This document shows, in pieces, positions 1-7,660 of a stretch of DNA of 64,000 bases. How positions within the stretch are numbered: position 1 is the first letter of the stretch; each line of letters opens with the position of its first letter. The notes under the pieces are model-generated. The model searched no databases. It was not told the origin of the DNA and was given only the letters and a program-made list of their open reading frames with translations. The stretch is from Pseudomonas sp. GM21 (lineage in GTDB: Bacteria > Pseudomonadota > Gammaproteobacteria > Pseudomonadales > Pseudomonadaceae), in contig NZ_AKJS01000105.1 of the NCBI RefSeq assembly GCF_000282215.1, positions 1 to 64,000 on the forward strand, given 5' to 3'. The position numbers were made by a program, and so were the translations under genes.

Positions 1-87
1 GCCGAACGCAGGCTTCGCCAGCTGCTACAAAGTGCGGTTCGGCTTAACTGACTGGCATTAGGGCTTGCCCGCGATGGCGTCGTTCAG
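1..87. repeat. Partial REP-type repeat remnants at the window edge
   Basis: Bases 1-28 match one arm of the GTAGCAGCTG repeat family seen at 2284, 4380, 15791 and 21754, in reverse orientation. Bases 61-80 match an arm of the second family (GGGCTTGCCCGCGATGG) seen repeatedly further on. The partner arms are either missing or lie left of the window. No gene is visible here. Confidence 0.6.
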
Positions 88-1044
88 TCAGAACGCATAC
101 GGAATACTGACCTTGGCCCAAAGCATTTCCCCTTCAGGCCGGTTCTCCACATCAAACTCCTTGGCCCAGCGGATCTCCGCGCTGGCGTACTTCAAAAAGG
201 TCAGGTGCAGCGCCGGACCAATCGCAAACACCTGCCCGCGAACCCCGTCGCTCACGTCCTCGCCATTAAACTGTACGGTGTGGCCGAACTGTTTGTCGTC
301 GGTGGTTTGCTTGAGGTAGTAGCCGTTCAAGCCGAGCATCAAGTTGTCGGTAATTTTGTAGCTGGCCGAATAGTCGAAGTGGAAAATCTGCCCCGACTCG
401 TAATCGGTGTCTTTGTTTTTTCCGTTGAAGCTGTACGTCGTCTTCACCGACATCTCGGTGTTTTCCGACGGCAGCCACGTGAAGGAGAACAACGGTTTGT
501 AGGTGTAGAAGTTGTTGCTGGTGTTGGCCAGGCGATCGACCGCGTATTCGCCGGTCGGCACGGTGATTTCCAGCGCGGCGCCCAGGGTCAGGGTTGGGCC
601 CATGTCCCAGAGAATGATCGGCGCGAGGGTGGTGTCGCCCATGCCTTCGCGGGTGTCGTGCAAGCCGAACACCGAGACTTCCTGCTTGAGCCAGGGCTGC
701 CCAATGTAGCCCGCCACGCGGCCACCAAAAACCCGCAGCGGACTGAGGTAATCGAGGCGCGGAATCACCGCCGTGGATTCGATGTCGACTTGCGGCACCT
801 TGCCACCGAGCGAGCTGATATTCAGCTTCGTCGACGTGTAGTGGTTGTAGTAGAGGTTGAACACCAGCATGTTGTCCGGAAGGCTGTCGGGCGACAGCGG
901 CAACATGAAAAAACCGTCGGTTCCGGGGCCGATGTTGTCCACGCCGGCCTCGGTGGCCATTGCCGGTTGAAGGGCGCAGACGCCGGCCAGGCTGATGACC
1001 AGTAGGGGAAATCTCGTGCGGGTCGGGATCATGGGCGTACTCAT
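88..1044 (-). CDS. SphA/MetA-like outer-membrane beta-barrel protein
   Basis: A 318-residue exported protein. The N-terminus is a signal peptide (LLVISLAGVCALQPAMA) followed by TEAGVDNIGPG and a long stretch of alternating aromatic/polar strands. It ends in phenylalanine (SIPYAF), the usual outer-membrane barrel signature. The family is the phenol-degradation MetA/SphA type, which includes P. aeruginosa SphA, a channel linked to sphingosine response. I chose the ATG at 1044 because it begins a clean signal peptide; a second ATG at 1032 would also serve. It is divergent from an AraC-type gene, the same layout as sphA/sphR. That suggests that the neighbour controls it and that the substrate is hydrophobic. 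Family membership is fairly sure; the substrate is inferred. Confidence 0.7.
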   Translation of the reverse strand: MSTPMIPTRTRFPLLVISLAGVCALQPAMATEAGVDNIGPGTDGFFMLPLSPDSLPDNMLVFNLYYNHYTSTKLNISSLGGKVPQVDIESTAVIPRLDYLSPLRVFGGRVAGYIGQPWLKQEVSVFGLHDTREGMGDTTLAPIILWDMGPTLTLGAALEITVPTGEYAVDRLANTSNNFYTYKPLFSFTWLPSENTEMSVKTTYSFNGKNKDTDYESGQIFHFDYSASYKITDNLMLGLNGYYLKQTTDDKQFGHTVQFNGEDVSDGVRGQVFAIGPALHLTFLKYASAEIRWAKEFDVENRPEGEMLWAKVSIPYAF

Positions 1045-1240
1045 TATTATTGTTAGCGGGCTTTCCTGCGTCCATACGAGGGCCGCAACATAGAAATAAG
1101 CTGTCTGCGCTGCACAAGGCAGGGTTTTGGCGGCCATTAAGGGGGACTTCTGCGGACAGCCGTTAAACCCTGTGCTAACTTCCGTCGACATAACTGGTAA
1201 CAAAAATAAGAATGCAGCTCGACCAGGAATGTTTAGCCCC

Positions 1241-2287
1241 ATGCAAATGAAAGTGATTGATCCCACCTTTGAACTGGCGCTGGTGTCGCCATTTCTTCTG
1301 CAAACACTGGCCGAAGTCGCGGAGCAAAAAGGCGTCAACCCTGACAGCCTGTGCCGAGGGCTCGGCTTTACCTTTGAAGATCTCCAAGACCCGGCGCAGC
1401 GTATTTCCTATCGCCAGGCCGTGGCGATGATTCAGCGCGCGCTCAAAGTCTTGCCCAATCAGGGGCTGGGCTTGTGGGTCGGTGCGCAGAATGTGCTCGG
1501 CACGCTGGGATTGCTGGGGCATGTGTTGTCGCTGTGCAAGACCCTGCGCGATGCCTTTGAACTGGGCATTCGGCACCAGCACACCTCCGGCGGGATTGTG
1601 GTATCGAGCGTGGAGGAGGCGGGTGATCGGGTGTTTGTCGACGCCCAATGCCGCTTGCCGTTCGCTGATGTGCAGCTGTTTGCGGTCGAGGAGTTTTTCG
1701 CCAGTCTGCTGGTGTATGGCCGGGCGCTGGTCGGGGCGGATTTCAAGCCGATGGCGGTCGAGTTCATGCACGCCGCGCCGGACTATCTCAGCGAGTATTC
1801 GCGCCTGCTGGGGCCGGACGTGCGTTTCGGCTGCCTGCAAAACCGTATGGTGATCGCGGCACATTGGCTGGATGTGCACCTGCCCAATCACCACTCCCTG
1901 GCCCTGCGTCAGGCGGTGAAATTGCTGGAGCTGGAAGCCACGCAGGTGAATCAGAAAATGGACTTGATCCAGGCGGTGGAACGGGCGATTGCCCGAGACC
2001 TGACAGAGGGCAGCCATATCGAGAAAATCGCCGGCGATCTCAACATGAGCAGTCGTACCTTGCGCCGCCGCCTCACGGAGCACTCGCTGACGTTCGAAAC
2101 ACTGCTGGAACAAGTGCGCCAGGCGCGCACCATGGGACTGCTGGCCAACCCGGACATGTCCATCGAGCGCATCACCGAAGAAGTCGGCTACAGCGATGTG
2201 CGCAGTTTCCGCCGTGCCTTCAAACGCTGGACCGGTATGAGCCCGAGCGCATTCCGCAATGAAAGCCCAGCCCTCGATACTTTGTAG
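1241..2287 (+). CDS. AraC-family transcriptional regulator (SphR/OruR-like)
   Basis: A 348-residue regulator. Roughly residues 20-200 form the arabinose-binding-like effector domain found in the ArgR/OruR/SphR group. The C-terminal hundred residues are a double helix-turn-helix of AraC type (IEKIAGDLNMSSRTLRRRL, then ITEEVGYSDVRSFRRAFKRW). Of the ATGs at 1229, 1241 and 1247, the one at 1241 has the AGGA at 1225-1228 at workable spacing. It is transcribed away from the SphA-like channel across a gap of about 196 bases and probably activates it in response to a lipid-like effector (inference). The TAG stop lies inside the first bases of a REP palindrome, so repeat insertion may have set the present C-terminus. 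Confidence 0.8.
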   Translation: MQMKVIDPTFELALVSPFLLQTLAEVAEQKGVNPDSLCRGLGFTFEDLQDPAQRISYRQAVAMIQRALKVLPNQGLGLWVGAQNVLGTLGLLGHVLSLCKTLRDAFELGIRHQHTSGGIVVSSVEEAGDRVFVDAQCRLPFADVQLFAVEEFFASLLVYGRALVGADFKPMAVEFMHAAPDYLSEYSRLLGPDVRFGCLQNRMVIAAHWLDVHLPNHHSLALRQAVKLLELEATQVNQKMDLIQAVERAIARDLTEGSHIEKIAGDLNMSSRTLRRRLTEHSLTFETLLEQVRQARTMGLLANPDMSIERITEEVGYSDVRSFRRAFKRWTGMSPSAFRNESPALDTL

Positions 2288-2430
2288 CAGCTGACGAGCA
2301 GCGCGAGGCTGCGTTCGGCGGCGAAGCCGTCGCAAACCCTGTACGCAAGGTGTGCCTGACACACCGCATTGCCTGGTTTCTCGGCTGCTTCGCAGCCGAA
2401 CGCAGCCTCGCGCTGCTCGTCAGCTGCTAC
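2284..2430. repeat. REP-type element with perfect 36-nt inverted arms
   Basis: Bases 2284-2319 and 2395-2430 are exact reverse complements over 36 nt, beginning GTAGCAGCTGACGAGC. The 75-nt centre contains a GCGGCGAAGCCGTCGCAAACC segment shared with the copy at 4380-4526. The left arm supplies the stop codon of the upstream AraC gene. It is probably a BIME-like mobile palindrome of the sort moved by RAYT transposases; no transposase gene is in the window. Confidence 0.8.
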
Positions 2431-2492
2431 GGGTCGTGCACACAAAACCTCGTGCTCCGGTTAAACTCCGTGCTCTTTTTCAAGGAGTTCAT

Positions 2493-3380
2493 ATGAGTTA
2501 TTACCAGCCGGGCATTCTCGCCACCCCTGTTCCGCCTCAAGCCCGCCATATGTTCTTCGCCCTCGAATCCGCCGAAGCCTTGCCGGTCGCGCTCGACAAC
2601 TTGATGCGCGTGGTGGACGGGAAGTCGGCTGTGGTCGGTTTCGGGGTGTCGCTGGTCAAGGCGTTGCACGCGCAGATCGATGGCTTGCGAGCGTTTCCGG
2701 CGTTGACCGGGGTTGGCGTCGACAACCCGTCGACACAACACGCCTTGTGGTGCTGGTTGCATGGCATCGACCGGGGTGAATTGCTCAATCGCAGCCAAGC
2801 CATCGAAGCCGCTCTGGCGCCGGCCCTGCGCCTGGTGCAGATGAACGAAACCTTCCGCCACAAGACCGGGCACGACCTGACCGGCTACGAAGACGGCACC
2901 GAAAACCCGCACGACGACGCCGCTGTCGCCGCCGCGCTGTTGGGCGAAGGTACGGACGGCCTGGTCGGTGGCAGCTTTGCCGCGATCCAGCAGTGGCAGC
3001 ATGACCTCAAAGGTTTTCACGCAATGCCGTCCCATGAGAAGGACAACATCATGGGCCGTCGTTTGAGCGACAACGAAGAACTCGACGACGCGCCGGTCTC
3101 CGCCCACGTCAAACGCACTGCCCAGGAAAGTTTCGCCCCCGAGGCATTCGTGGTCCGTCGTTCGATGCCGTGGATCGAAGGTGATCGTGCCGGGCTGATG
3201 TTCCTCGCGTTCGGCTTTTCCCTCGACGCCTTCGAAGCGCAACTGCGGCGCATGAGCGGTCTGGAAGACGGCATCACCGACGGCCTGTACCGCATCAGCC
3301 GCCCAATCACCGGCGGTTACTATTGGTGCCCCCCGCTCAAGGACGGTCAGCTGGACCTGCGCGCGTTGCGCATTGGCTAA
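2493..3380 (+). CDS. Dye-decolorizing (DyP-type) heme peroxidase
   Basis: A 295-residue cytoplasmic-type DyP peroxidase with no signal peptide or Tat motif. The family hallmark GYEDG lies at 131-135, giving the distal aspartate D134. His205 in the stretch PVSAHVKR sits at the right distance to be the proximal heme ligand, and R222/R223 are candidates for the distal arginine. Length and the TGYEDGTENP form point to the class B (YfeX/DyPB) group, which oxidises porphyrins, dyes and phenolics with H2O2. AAGGAG at 2483-2488 precedes the chosen ATG at good spacing. It is followed after 16 bases by an oxidoreductase gene, so the two are probably co-transcribed. Physiological substrate unknown. Confidence 0.9.
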   Translation: MSYYQPGILATPVPPQARHMFFALESAEALPVALDNLMRVVDGKSAVVGFGVSLVKALHAQIDGLRAFPALTGVGVDNPSTQHALWCWLHGIDRGELLNRSQAIEAALAPALRLVQMNETFRHKTGHDLTGYEDGTENPHDDAAVAAALLGEGTDGLVGGSFAAIQQWQHDLKGFHAMPSHEKDNIMGRRLSDNEELDDAPVSAHVKRTAQESFAPEAFVVRRSMPWIEGDRAGLMFLAFGFSLDAFEAQLRRMSGLEDGITDGLYRISRPITGGYYWCPPLKDGQLDLRALRIG

Positions 3381-3396
3381 CGAACAGGAGATGAAC

Positions 3397-4368
3397 ATGG
3401 ACGTGGTGCGTTGGGGCATGATCGGTTGCGGCAGTGTTGCCGAGCGCAAGAGCGGGCCGGCCTTTTACAAGGCCCCCGGCTCGGCGTTGGTGGCGGTGAT
3501 GGGGCGGCGGCTGGAGGCGGTGACGGATTACGCCACACGCCATGGCATCGCCCGGGTGTACACCGACGCGCAAGCGCTGATCAATGACCCCGAGGTGGAC
3601 GCGGTGTATATCGCCACGCCGCCCGACAGCCATCACGCCTACAGCCTGTTGGTGGCCGCCGCCGGCAAACATTGCTGTGTCGAAAAACCGATGTCGCTGA
3701 ATGCCGGGCAAAGCCGCGAGATGCAAAAGGTCTTTGCCAATGCCGGATTGCACCTGTTCGTTTCCTACTACCGGCGTTCGTTGCCGCGCTTTCAGCAAGT
3801 GCGTCAGTGGCTGGATGCAGGGCGGATCGGCGAGGTCCGGCACCTGACCTGGACGCTGACCAAAGCCCCGTCGCCAGTCGATCTGGGCGGCGCGCACAAC
3901 TGGCGCACGGACCCGGACATTGCCGGTGGCGGTTACTTCGCCGACCTGGCCAGCCACGGGTTTGACCTGTTCCAGTACCTGCTCGGCGACATCACCGACG
4001 TCGCCGGTTTCACGGCGCGACAGGCCGGGCTGTATGCCGCAGAAGATGCGGTCAGCGCCAGTTGGCGGTTCGCTTCGGGGGCGACGGGCATGGGCTGCTG
4101 GAACTTCGTGGCGGATCGTCGCGAGGACCGCGTCGAAGTGATTGGCAGCCAGGGCCGGATCAGTTTTTCGGTGTTTGATGAGCACCCGCTGCAGCTTCAG
4201 GCGGATGAACATCTGAGCCTCCACATCGACCATCACGAACACATCCAGTGGCATCACGTGCTGGGCATGAACGCGCACATTCGCGGCGAAGCGCAGCATC
4301 CGGCAGTGGCCGGGGAAGCGCTGAAAACCGACTGGGTGATGGATCAGATCCTCAAGCGCGGTCACTGA
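3397..4368 (+). CDS. Gfo/Idh/MocA-family NAD(P)-dependent oxidoreductase
   Basis: A 323-residue dehydrogenase. The Rossmann motif MIGCGSVAE lies at 8-16 and the family's catalytic-loop motif EKP at 96-98. The C-terminal alpha/beta domain contains GGAHNWR and ADLASHGFDL, where the histidine of the dinucleotide sugar dehydrogenase-type active site is expected. Family members oxidise or reduce sugars, inositols and related polyols; the substrate cannot be read from sequence. GGAG at 3387-3390 fits the ATG at 3397 (6-nt spacing) better than the ATG at 3391. It follows the DyP peroxidase by 16 bases and probably shares its transcript. A second REP element follows directly. Confidence 0.85.
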   Translation: MDVVRWGMIGCGSVAERKSGPAFYKAPGSALVAVMGRRLEAVTDYATRHGIARVYTDAQALINDPEVDAVYIATPPDSHHAYSLLVAAAGKHCCVEKPMSLNAGQSREMQKVFANAGLHLFVSYYRRSLPRFQQVRQWLDAGRIGEVRHLTWTLTKAPSPVDLGGAHNWRTDPDIAGGGYFADLASHGFDLFQYLLGDITDVAGFTARQAGLYAAEDAVSASWRFASGATGMGCWNFVADRREDRVEVIGSQGRISFSVFDEHPLQLQADEHLSLHIDHHEHIQWHHVLGMNAHIRGEAQHPAVAGEALKTDWVMDQILKRGH

Positions 4369-4379
4369 ACTCCACCGAT

Positions 4380-4526
4380 GTAGCAGCTGCGGAGCACCGC
4401 GAGGCTGCGTCCGGCGGCGAAGCCGTCGCAAACCCTGCACGCAAGGTTTTCCTGACACACCGCACCCTCTGATTTCACGACGGCTGCGCCGCCTGACGCA
4501 GCCTCGCGGTGCTCCGCAGCTGATAC
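4380..4526. repeat. REP-type element, 31-nt near-perfect inverted arms
   Basis: Arms 4380-4410 and 4496-4526 are reverse complements with one mismatch (GTAGCAGCTG versus the complement of CAGCTGATAC). The central segment resembles that of the 2284-2430 copy, so both are copies of the same composite unit and not unrelated hairpins. It could also act as a transcription terminator for the oxidoreductase transcript. Confidence 0.75.
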
Positions 4527-4601
4527 ACAGGATTGTGCTCGTTCGGCGAATCTAACCTTATGCTCAAACAGTATTTCTCAATCCTCACAACGTCTATCTA
4601 A

Positions 4602-4633
4602 GATCACGTCATAACTCGTTATAACAAGTGATC
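4602..4633 (+). promoter_or_regulatory. Candidate GntR operator / autoregulatory site
   Basis: GATCAC (4602-4607) and GTGATC (4628-4633) form outer arms. Inside are ATAAC-TC-GTTAT (4611-4622) and the perfect palindrome GTTATAAC (4618-4625). The site ends four bases before the ATG of the GntR gene. AT-rich TNAC/GTNA palindromes of this kind are usual for HutC/FarR-type GntR operators. Binding by the adjacent regulator is inference. Confidence 0.5.
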
Positions 4634-4637
4634 TGTC

Positions 4638-5390
4638 ATGACCGATAACGTTCTATCTCTCAGTAGCGTTCCACTGCACACCCAACTGCGGGACGTACTG
4701 CGCGCCCGTATCCTCGACGGTGAATACCCGCAAGACAGCCAGATGCCTTCCGAAAGCGAGCTCGGCGCGCTGTTCAAAGTCAGCCGCATCACCGTGCGTC
4801 AGGCCTTGGGCGATCTGCAAAAAGAAGGGCTGATCTTCAAGATCCACGGCAAAGGCACCTTCGTCGCCAAGCCGAAAACCTTCCAGAACGTCAGCACCCT
4901 GCAAGGCCTCGCCGAGTCCATGACCGGTCGCGGCTACGAGGTGATCAACCGCCTGCGCAGCTTCAAATTCATCACCGCCGACAAACTCGTCGCCGAACGT
5001 TTGCAGGTCGCCGAAGGCGAAATCGTGGCGCAGATCAAACGGGTGCGGCTGATCAACCGCGAGCCGATTTCGCTGGAAATCACCTACCTGCCCAAGGTTC
5101 TCGGTGAACGACTGGAGAAGGCAGATCTGGTGACCCGCGACATTTTCCTGATCCTTGAAAACGACTGCGGCCTGACCCTCGGTCATGCCGATCTGGCCAT
5201 CGACGCGGTCCTGGCCGACAGCGACCTGACCCAGGCACTGAACGTCGAACCGGGCTCGCCGATCATGCGCATCGAGCGGTTGACCCATGACGCCAGCGGT
5301 CAGCCCGTGGATTTCGAACACCTTTACTACCGTGGCGATGCCTTCCAGTACCGCTTGCGGATCGACCGGCAAAAAGGGGCGCAGGCATGA
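4638..5390 (+). CDS. GntR/HutC-family transcriptional regulator (UTRA domain)
   Basis: A 250-residue repressor-type regulator. Residues about 10-75 are the GntR winged helix (PSESELGALFKVSRITVRQA; LIFKIHGKGTFVAKP). Residues about 95-240 form a UTRA ligand-binding domain (IVAQIKRVRLINREPISLE; IMRIERLTHD; DFEHLYYRGD). Its last four bases overlap the start of the flavoprotein gene (ATGA at 5387-5390), so it is the first gene of the transporter/redox unit and probably its substrate sensor. A palindromic site directly upstream suggests autoregulation. The effector is presumably the imported compound or a product (inference). Confidence 0.9.
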   Translation: MTDNVLSLSSVPLHTQLRDVLRARILDGEYPQDSQMPSESELGALFKVSRITVRQALGDLQKEGLIFKIHGKGTFVAKPKTFQNVSTLQGLAESMTGRGYEVINRLRSFKFITADKLVAERLQVAEGEIVAQIKRVRLINREPISLEITYLPKVLGERLEKADLVTRDIFLILENDCGLTLGHADLAIDAVLADSDLTQALNVEPGSPIMRIERLTHDASGQPVDFEHLYYRGDAFQYRLRIDRQKGAQA

Positions 5391-7131
5391 CGCACAGCTC
5401 AATAACCAGAAGCACGCTGGAGCAGGAATACGACATCGTCGTGATCGGCGGCGGCACCGCAGGACCGATGGCGGCGATCAAGGCCAAGGAACGCAACCGC
5501 GATCTGCGCGTATTGCTGATCGACAAGGCCAACGTCAAGCGCAGCGGCGCAATCAGCATGGGCATGGACGGCCTGAACAACGCGATCATTCCCGGCCACT
5601 CGACGCCGGAGCAATACACCAAGGAAATTACCATCGCCAACGACGGCATCGTCAACCAGGCGGCGGTGTACGCCTACGCGACTCACAGCTTTGAAACTAT
5701 CGAACAACTGGACCGCTGGGGGGTGAAATTCGAGAAGGACGAGACCGGCGACTACGCGGTCAAAAAGGTCCACCACATGGGCGCTTACGTGCTGCCGATG
5801 CCGGAAGGCCACGACATCAAGAAAGTCTTGTACCGTCAGTTGAAGCGGGCGCGGGTGAGCATCACCAATCGCCTGGTTTGCACCCGATTGCTCACCGATG
5901 AAGAGGGCGCAGTCAACGGTGTGATGGGCTTCGATTGCCGCACCGCCGACTTCCATGTGATCAAGGCCAAAGCGGTAATCCTGTGCTGCGGGGCTGCCGG
6001 ACGCCTGGGCTTGCCATCCTCGGGTTACCTGATGGGCACCTACGAAAACCCGACCAATGCCGGCGACGGTTACGCCATGGCGTACCACGCCGGGGCTGAA
6101 CTGGCGAACCTGGAATGCTTTCAGATCAACCCGCTGATCAAGGATTACAACGGCCCGGCCTGCGCCTATGTCACCGGCCCCTTGGGTGGCTATACCGCCA
6201 ACAACAAGGGCGAACGCTTCATCGAGTGCGACTACTGGAGCGGCCAGATGATGTGGGAGTTCCATCAGGAACTCGAAAGCGGCAACGGCCCGGTGTTCCT
6301 CAAGCTCGATCATCTGGCCGAGGAAACCATCCAGAACATCGAAGAGATCCTGCACAGCAACGAACGCCCGAGTCGCGGCCAGTTTCACGCCAACCGCGGT
6401 ACTGACTACCGTACGCAGATGGTTGAGATGCACATCTCCGAGATCGGTTTTTGCAGCGGGCATTCGGCATCGGGTGTGTGGGTCAACGAGCGAGCCGAGA
6501 CTTCAGTGAAGGGTTTGTACTCGGCGGGTGACATGGCGGCGGTGCCGCACAACTACATGCTGGGTGCGTTCACCTATGGCTGGTTTGCCGGCAACAATGC
6601 GGCGGATTTTGTCGCCGGCGTGGGTTTTCAACGGTTGATGCCAAACAGATCGAAACAGAAAAACAAAGGGTCTACGCGCCCCTGGACCGCGAACACGGTC
6701 TGCCACCCGCGCAAGTCGAGTACAAGCTGCGGCGCTTTGTGAACGACTATCTGCAACCGCCGAAAGTGACCAAGAAAATGCAGATCGGCCTGCAACGCTT
6801 CAGTGATATCCAGCGCGATCTCGATCAGATCAAGGCCCACAACGCCCACGAACTGATGCGCGCCATGGAAGTCAGCATGATCCGCGACTGCGCCGAAATG
6901 GCCGCCCGCGCCTCATTGTTCCGCGCTGAAAGCCGCTGGGGGCTTTACCACTATCGGGTCGATCACCCGCTGCGCAACGACAGTGACTGGTTCTGCCATT
7001 GCCACCTGAAGAAGGGGGACGACGGCCGTATGACCAGCTTCAAGAAAGCCGTCGAGCCTTACATCATCCCGCTCGATGCCGAAGAAATGCAGGCCTACGA
7101 CCGGCTGCGGGTCGGTGCCTTTGCGGCCTGA
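5387..7131 (+). pseudogene. AprA-like FAD flavoprotein (fumarate reductase superfamily), broken by a one-base shift
   Basis: Restoring one base gives a protein of about 581 residues. Residues 15-50 are the FAD-binding Rossmann fold (GGGTAG at 21-26, then LLIDKANVKRSGA). Later blocks are GAAGRLGLPSSGY, GDGYAMAYHAGAELANLE and the FAD-closing GLYSAGDMAAVPHNYMLGAF. The signature resembles the adenylylsulfate-reductase AprA branch more than succinate dehydrogenase. At 6622-6628 (GGGTTTT) the frame is lost: the upstream frame runs on to a stop at 6742, while the downstream frame continues the protein (STVDAKQIETEK...) to 7131. One extra T in the run would repair it. The heptamer also fits a -1 slippery site, but I see no strong stimulatory hairpin. 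It pairs with the ferredoxin that follows. Sequencing error, real mutation and recoding are all possible. Confidence 0.75.
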
Positions 7132-7157
7132 GCATCACTAAAAGGAGAGACCGCCCA

Positions 7158-7403
7158 ATGGCCTATCAACCCCAGGAAATCTTCTTCCGCTCCAACGCGC
7201 CGGTCACGGTCGACGAGGATCTTTGCATCGCCCACAAAGGCTGCACCGTGTGCGTCGACGTCTGCCCGATGGACCTGCTGGCGATCAACCCGGCCACGCA
7301 GAAAGCCTACATGGCCTTCGACGAGTGCTGGTACTGCATGCCCTGCGAAAAGGACTGCCCGACCGGGGCGGTGAAAGTCGAAATTCCTTACCTGTTGCGC
7401 TGA
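7158..7403 (+). CDS. AprB-like 2[4Fe-4S] ferredoxin
   Basis: An 81-residue ferredoxin. Cysteines at 23, 29, 32 and 36 (C-x5-C-x2-C-x3-CP) and at 57, 60, 63 and 67 (C-x2-C-x2-C-x3-CP) are complete sets for two [4Fe-4S] clusters. The aromatic FDECWYCMPCEKDCP block is close to the equivalent region of the AprB subunit of APS reductase, but the long AprB C-terminal tail is absent. AAAGGAGAG at 7141-7149 sets the ATG at 7158. It lies 26 bases after the flavoprotein and is presumably its electron-transfer subunit. The electron partner and the substrate of the pair are unknown. Confidence 0.85.
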   Translation: MAYQPQEIFFRSNAPVTVDEDLCIAHKGCTVCVDVCPMDLLAINPATQKAYMAFDECWYCMPCEKDCPTGAVKVEIPYLLR

Positions 7404-7440
7404 GTGTGAGTCCCGGCATCTCTATTGAATGACCGGACGC

Positions 7441-7530
7441 CTTCGCCGGCAAGCCGGTCTCGCTCCCACAGGGAAATGCATTCCAACAGGGAAATACAAT
7501 CTAAATGTGGGAGCGAGCCTGCTCGCGAAG
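7441..7530. repeat. REP-type element (GTGGGAGCGAGC family), inverted pair
   Basis: The arm around 7446-7480 (GGCAAGCC...CGCTCCCACAGGG) faces the arm at 7506-7530 (TGTGGGAGCGAGCCTGCTCG) with AT-rich sequence between. It sits between the ferredoxin gene and the binding-protein gene, where it may attenuate or stabilise the operon transcript. Apart from this and the ribosome-binding region I see nothing in the 257-base gap. Confidence 0.65.
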
Positions 7531-7660
7531 AGGCCAGCCCAAACAACCTAAAGCCATCCGGCAACCCCCGGACGCCAGCTTCAAACCACCCCTCGTTTCC
7601 CACCACGCCCTGATCGTGGCGGAGACGAACATCCTATAAATGATTCGAGGGGATACATCC

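Noticed and set aside
2284..4526. Possible CRISPR or short tandem array
   Set aside because: The units are isolated inverted repeats, not regularly spaced direct repeats with unique spacers.
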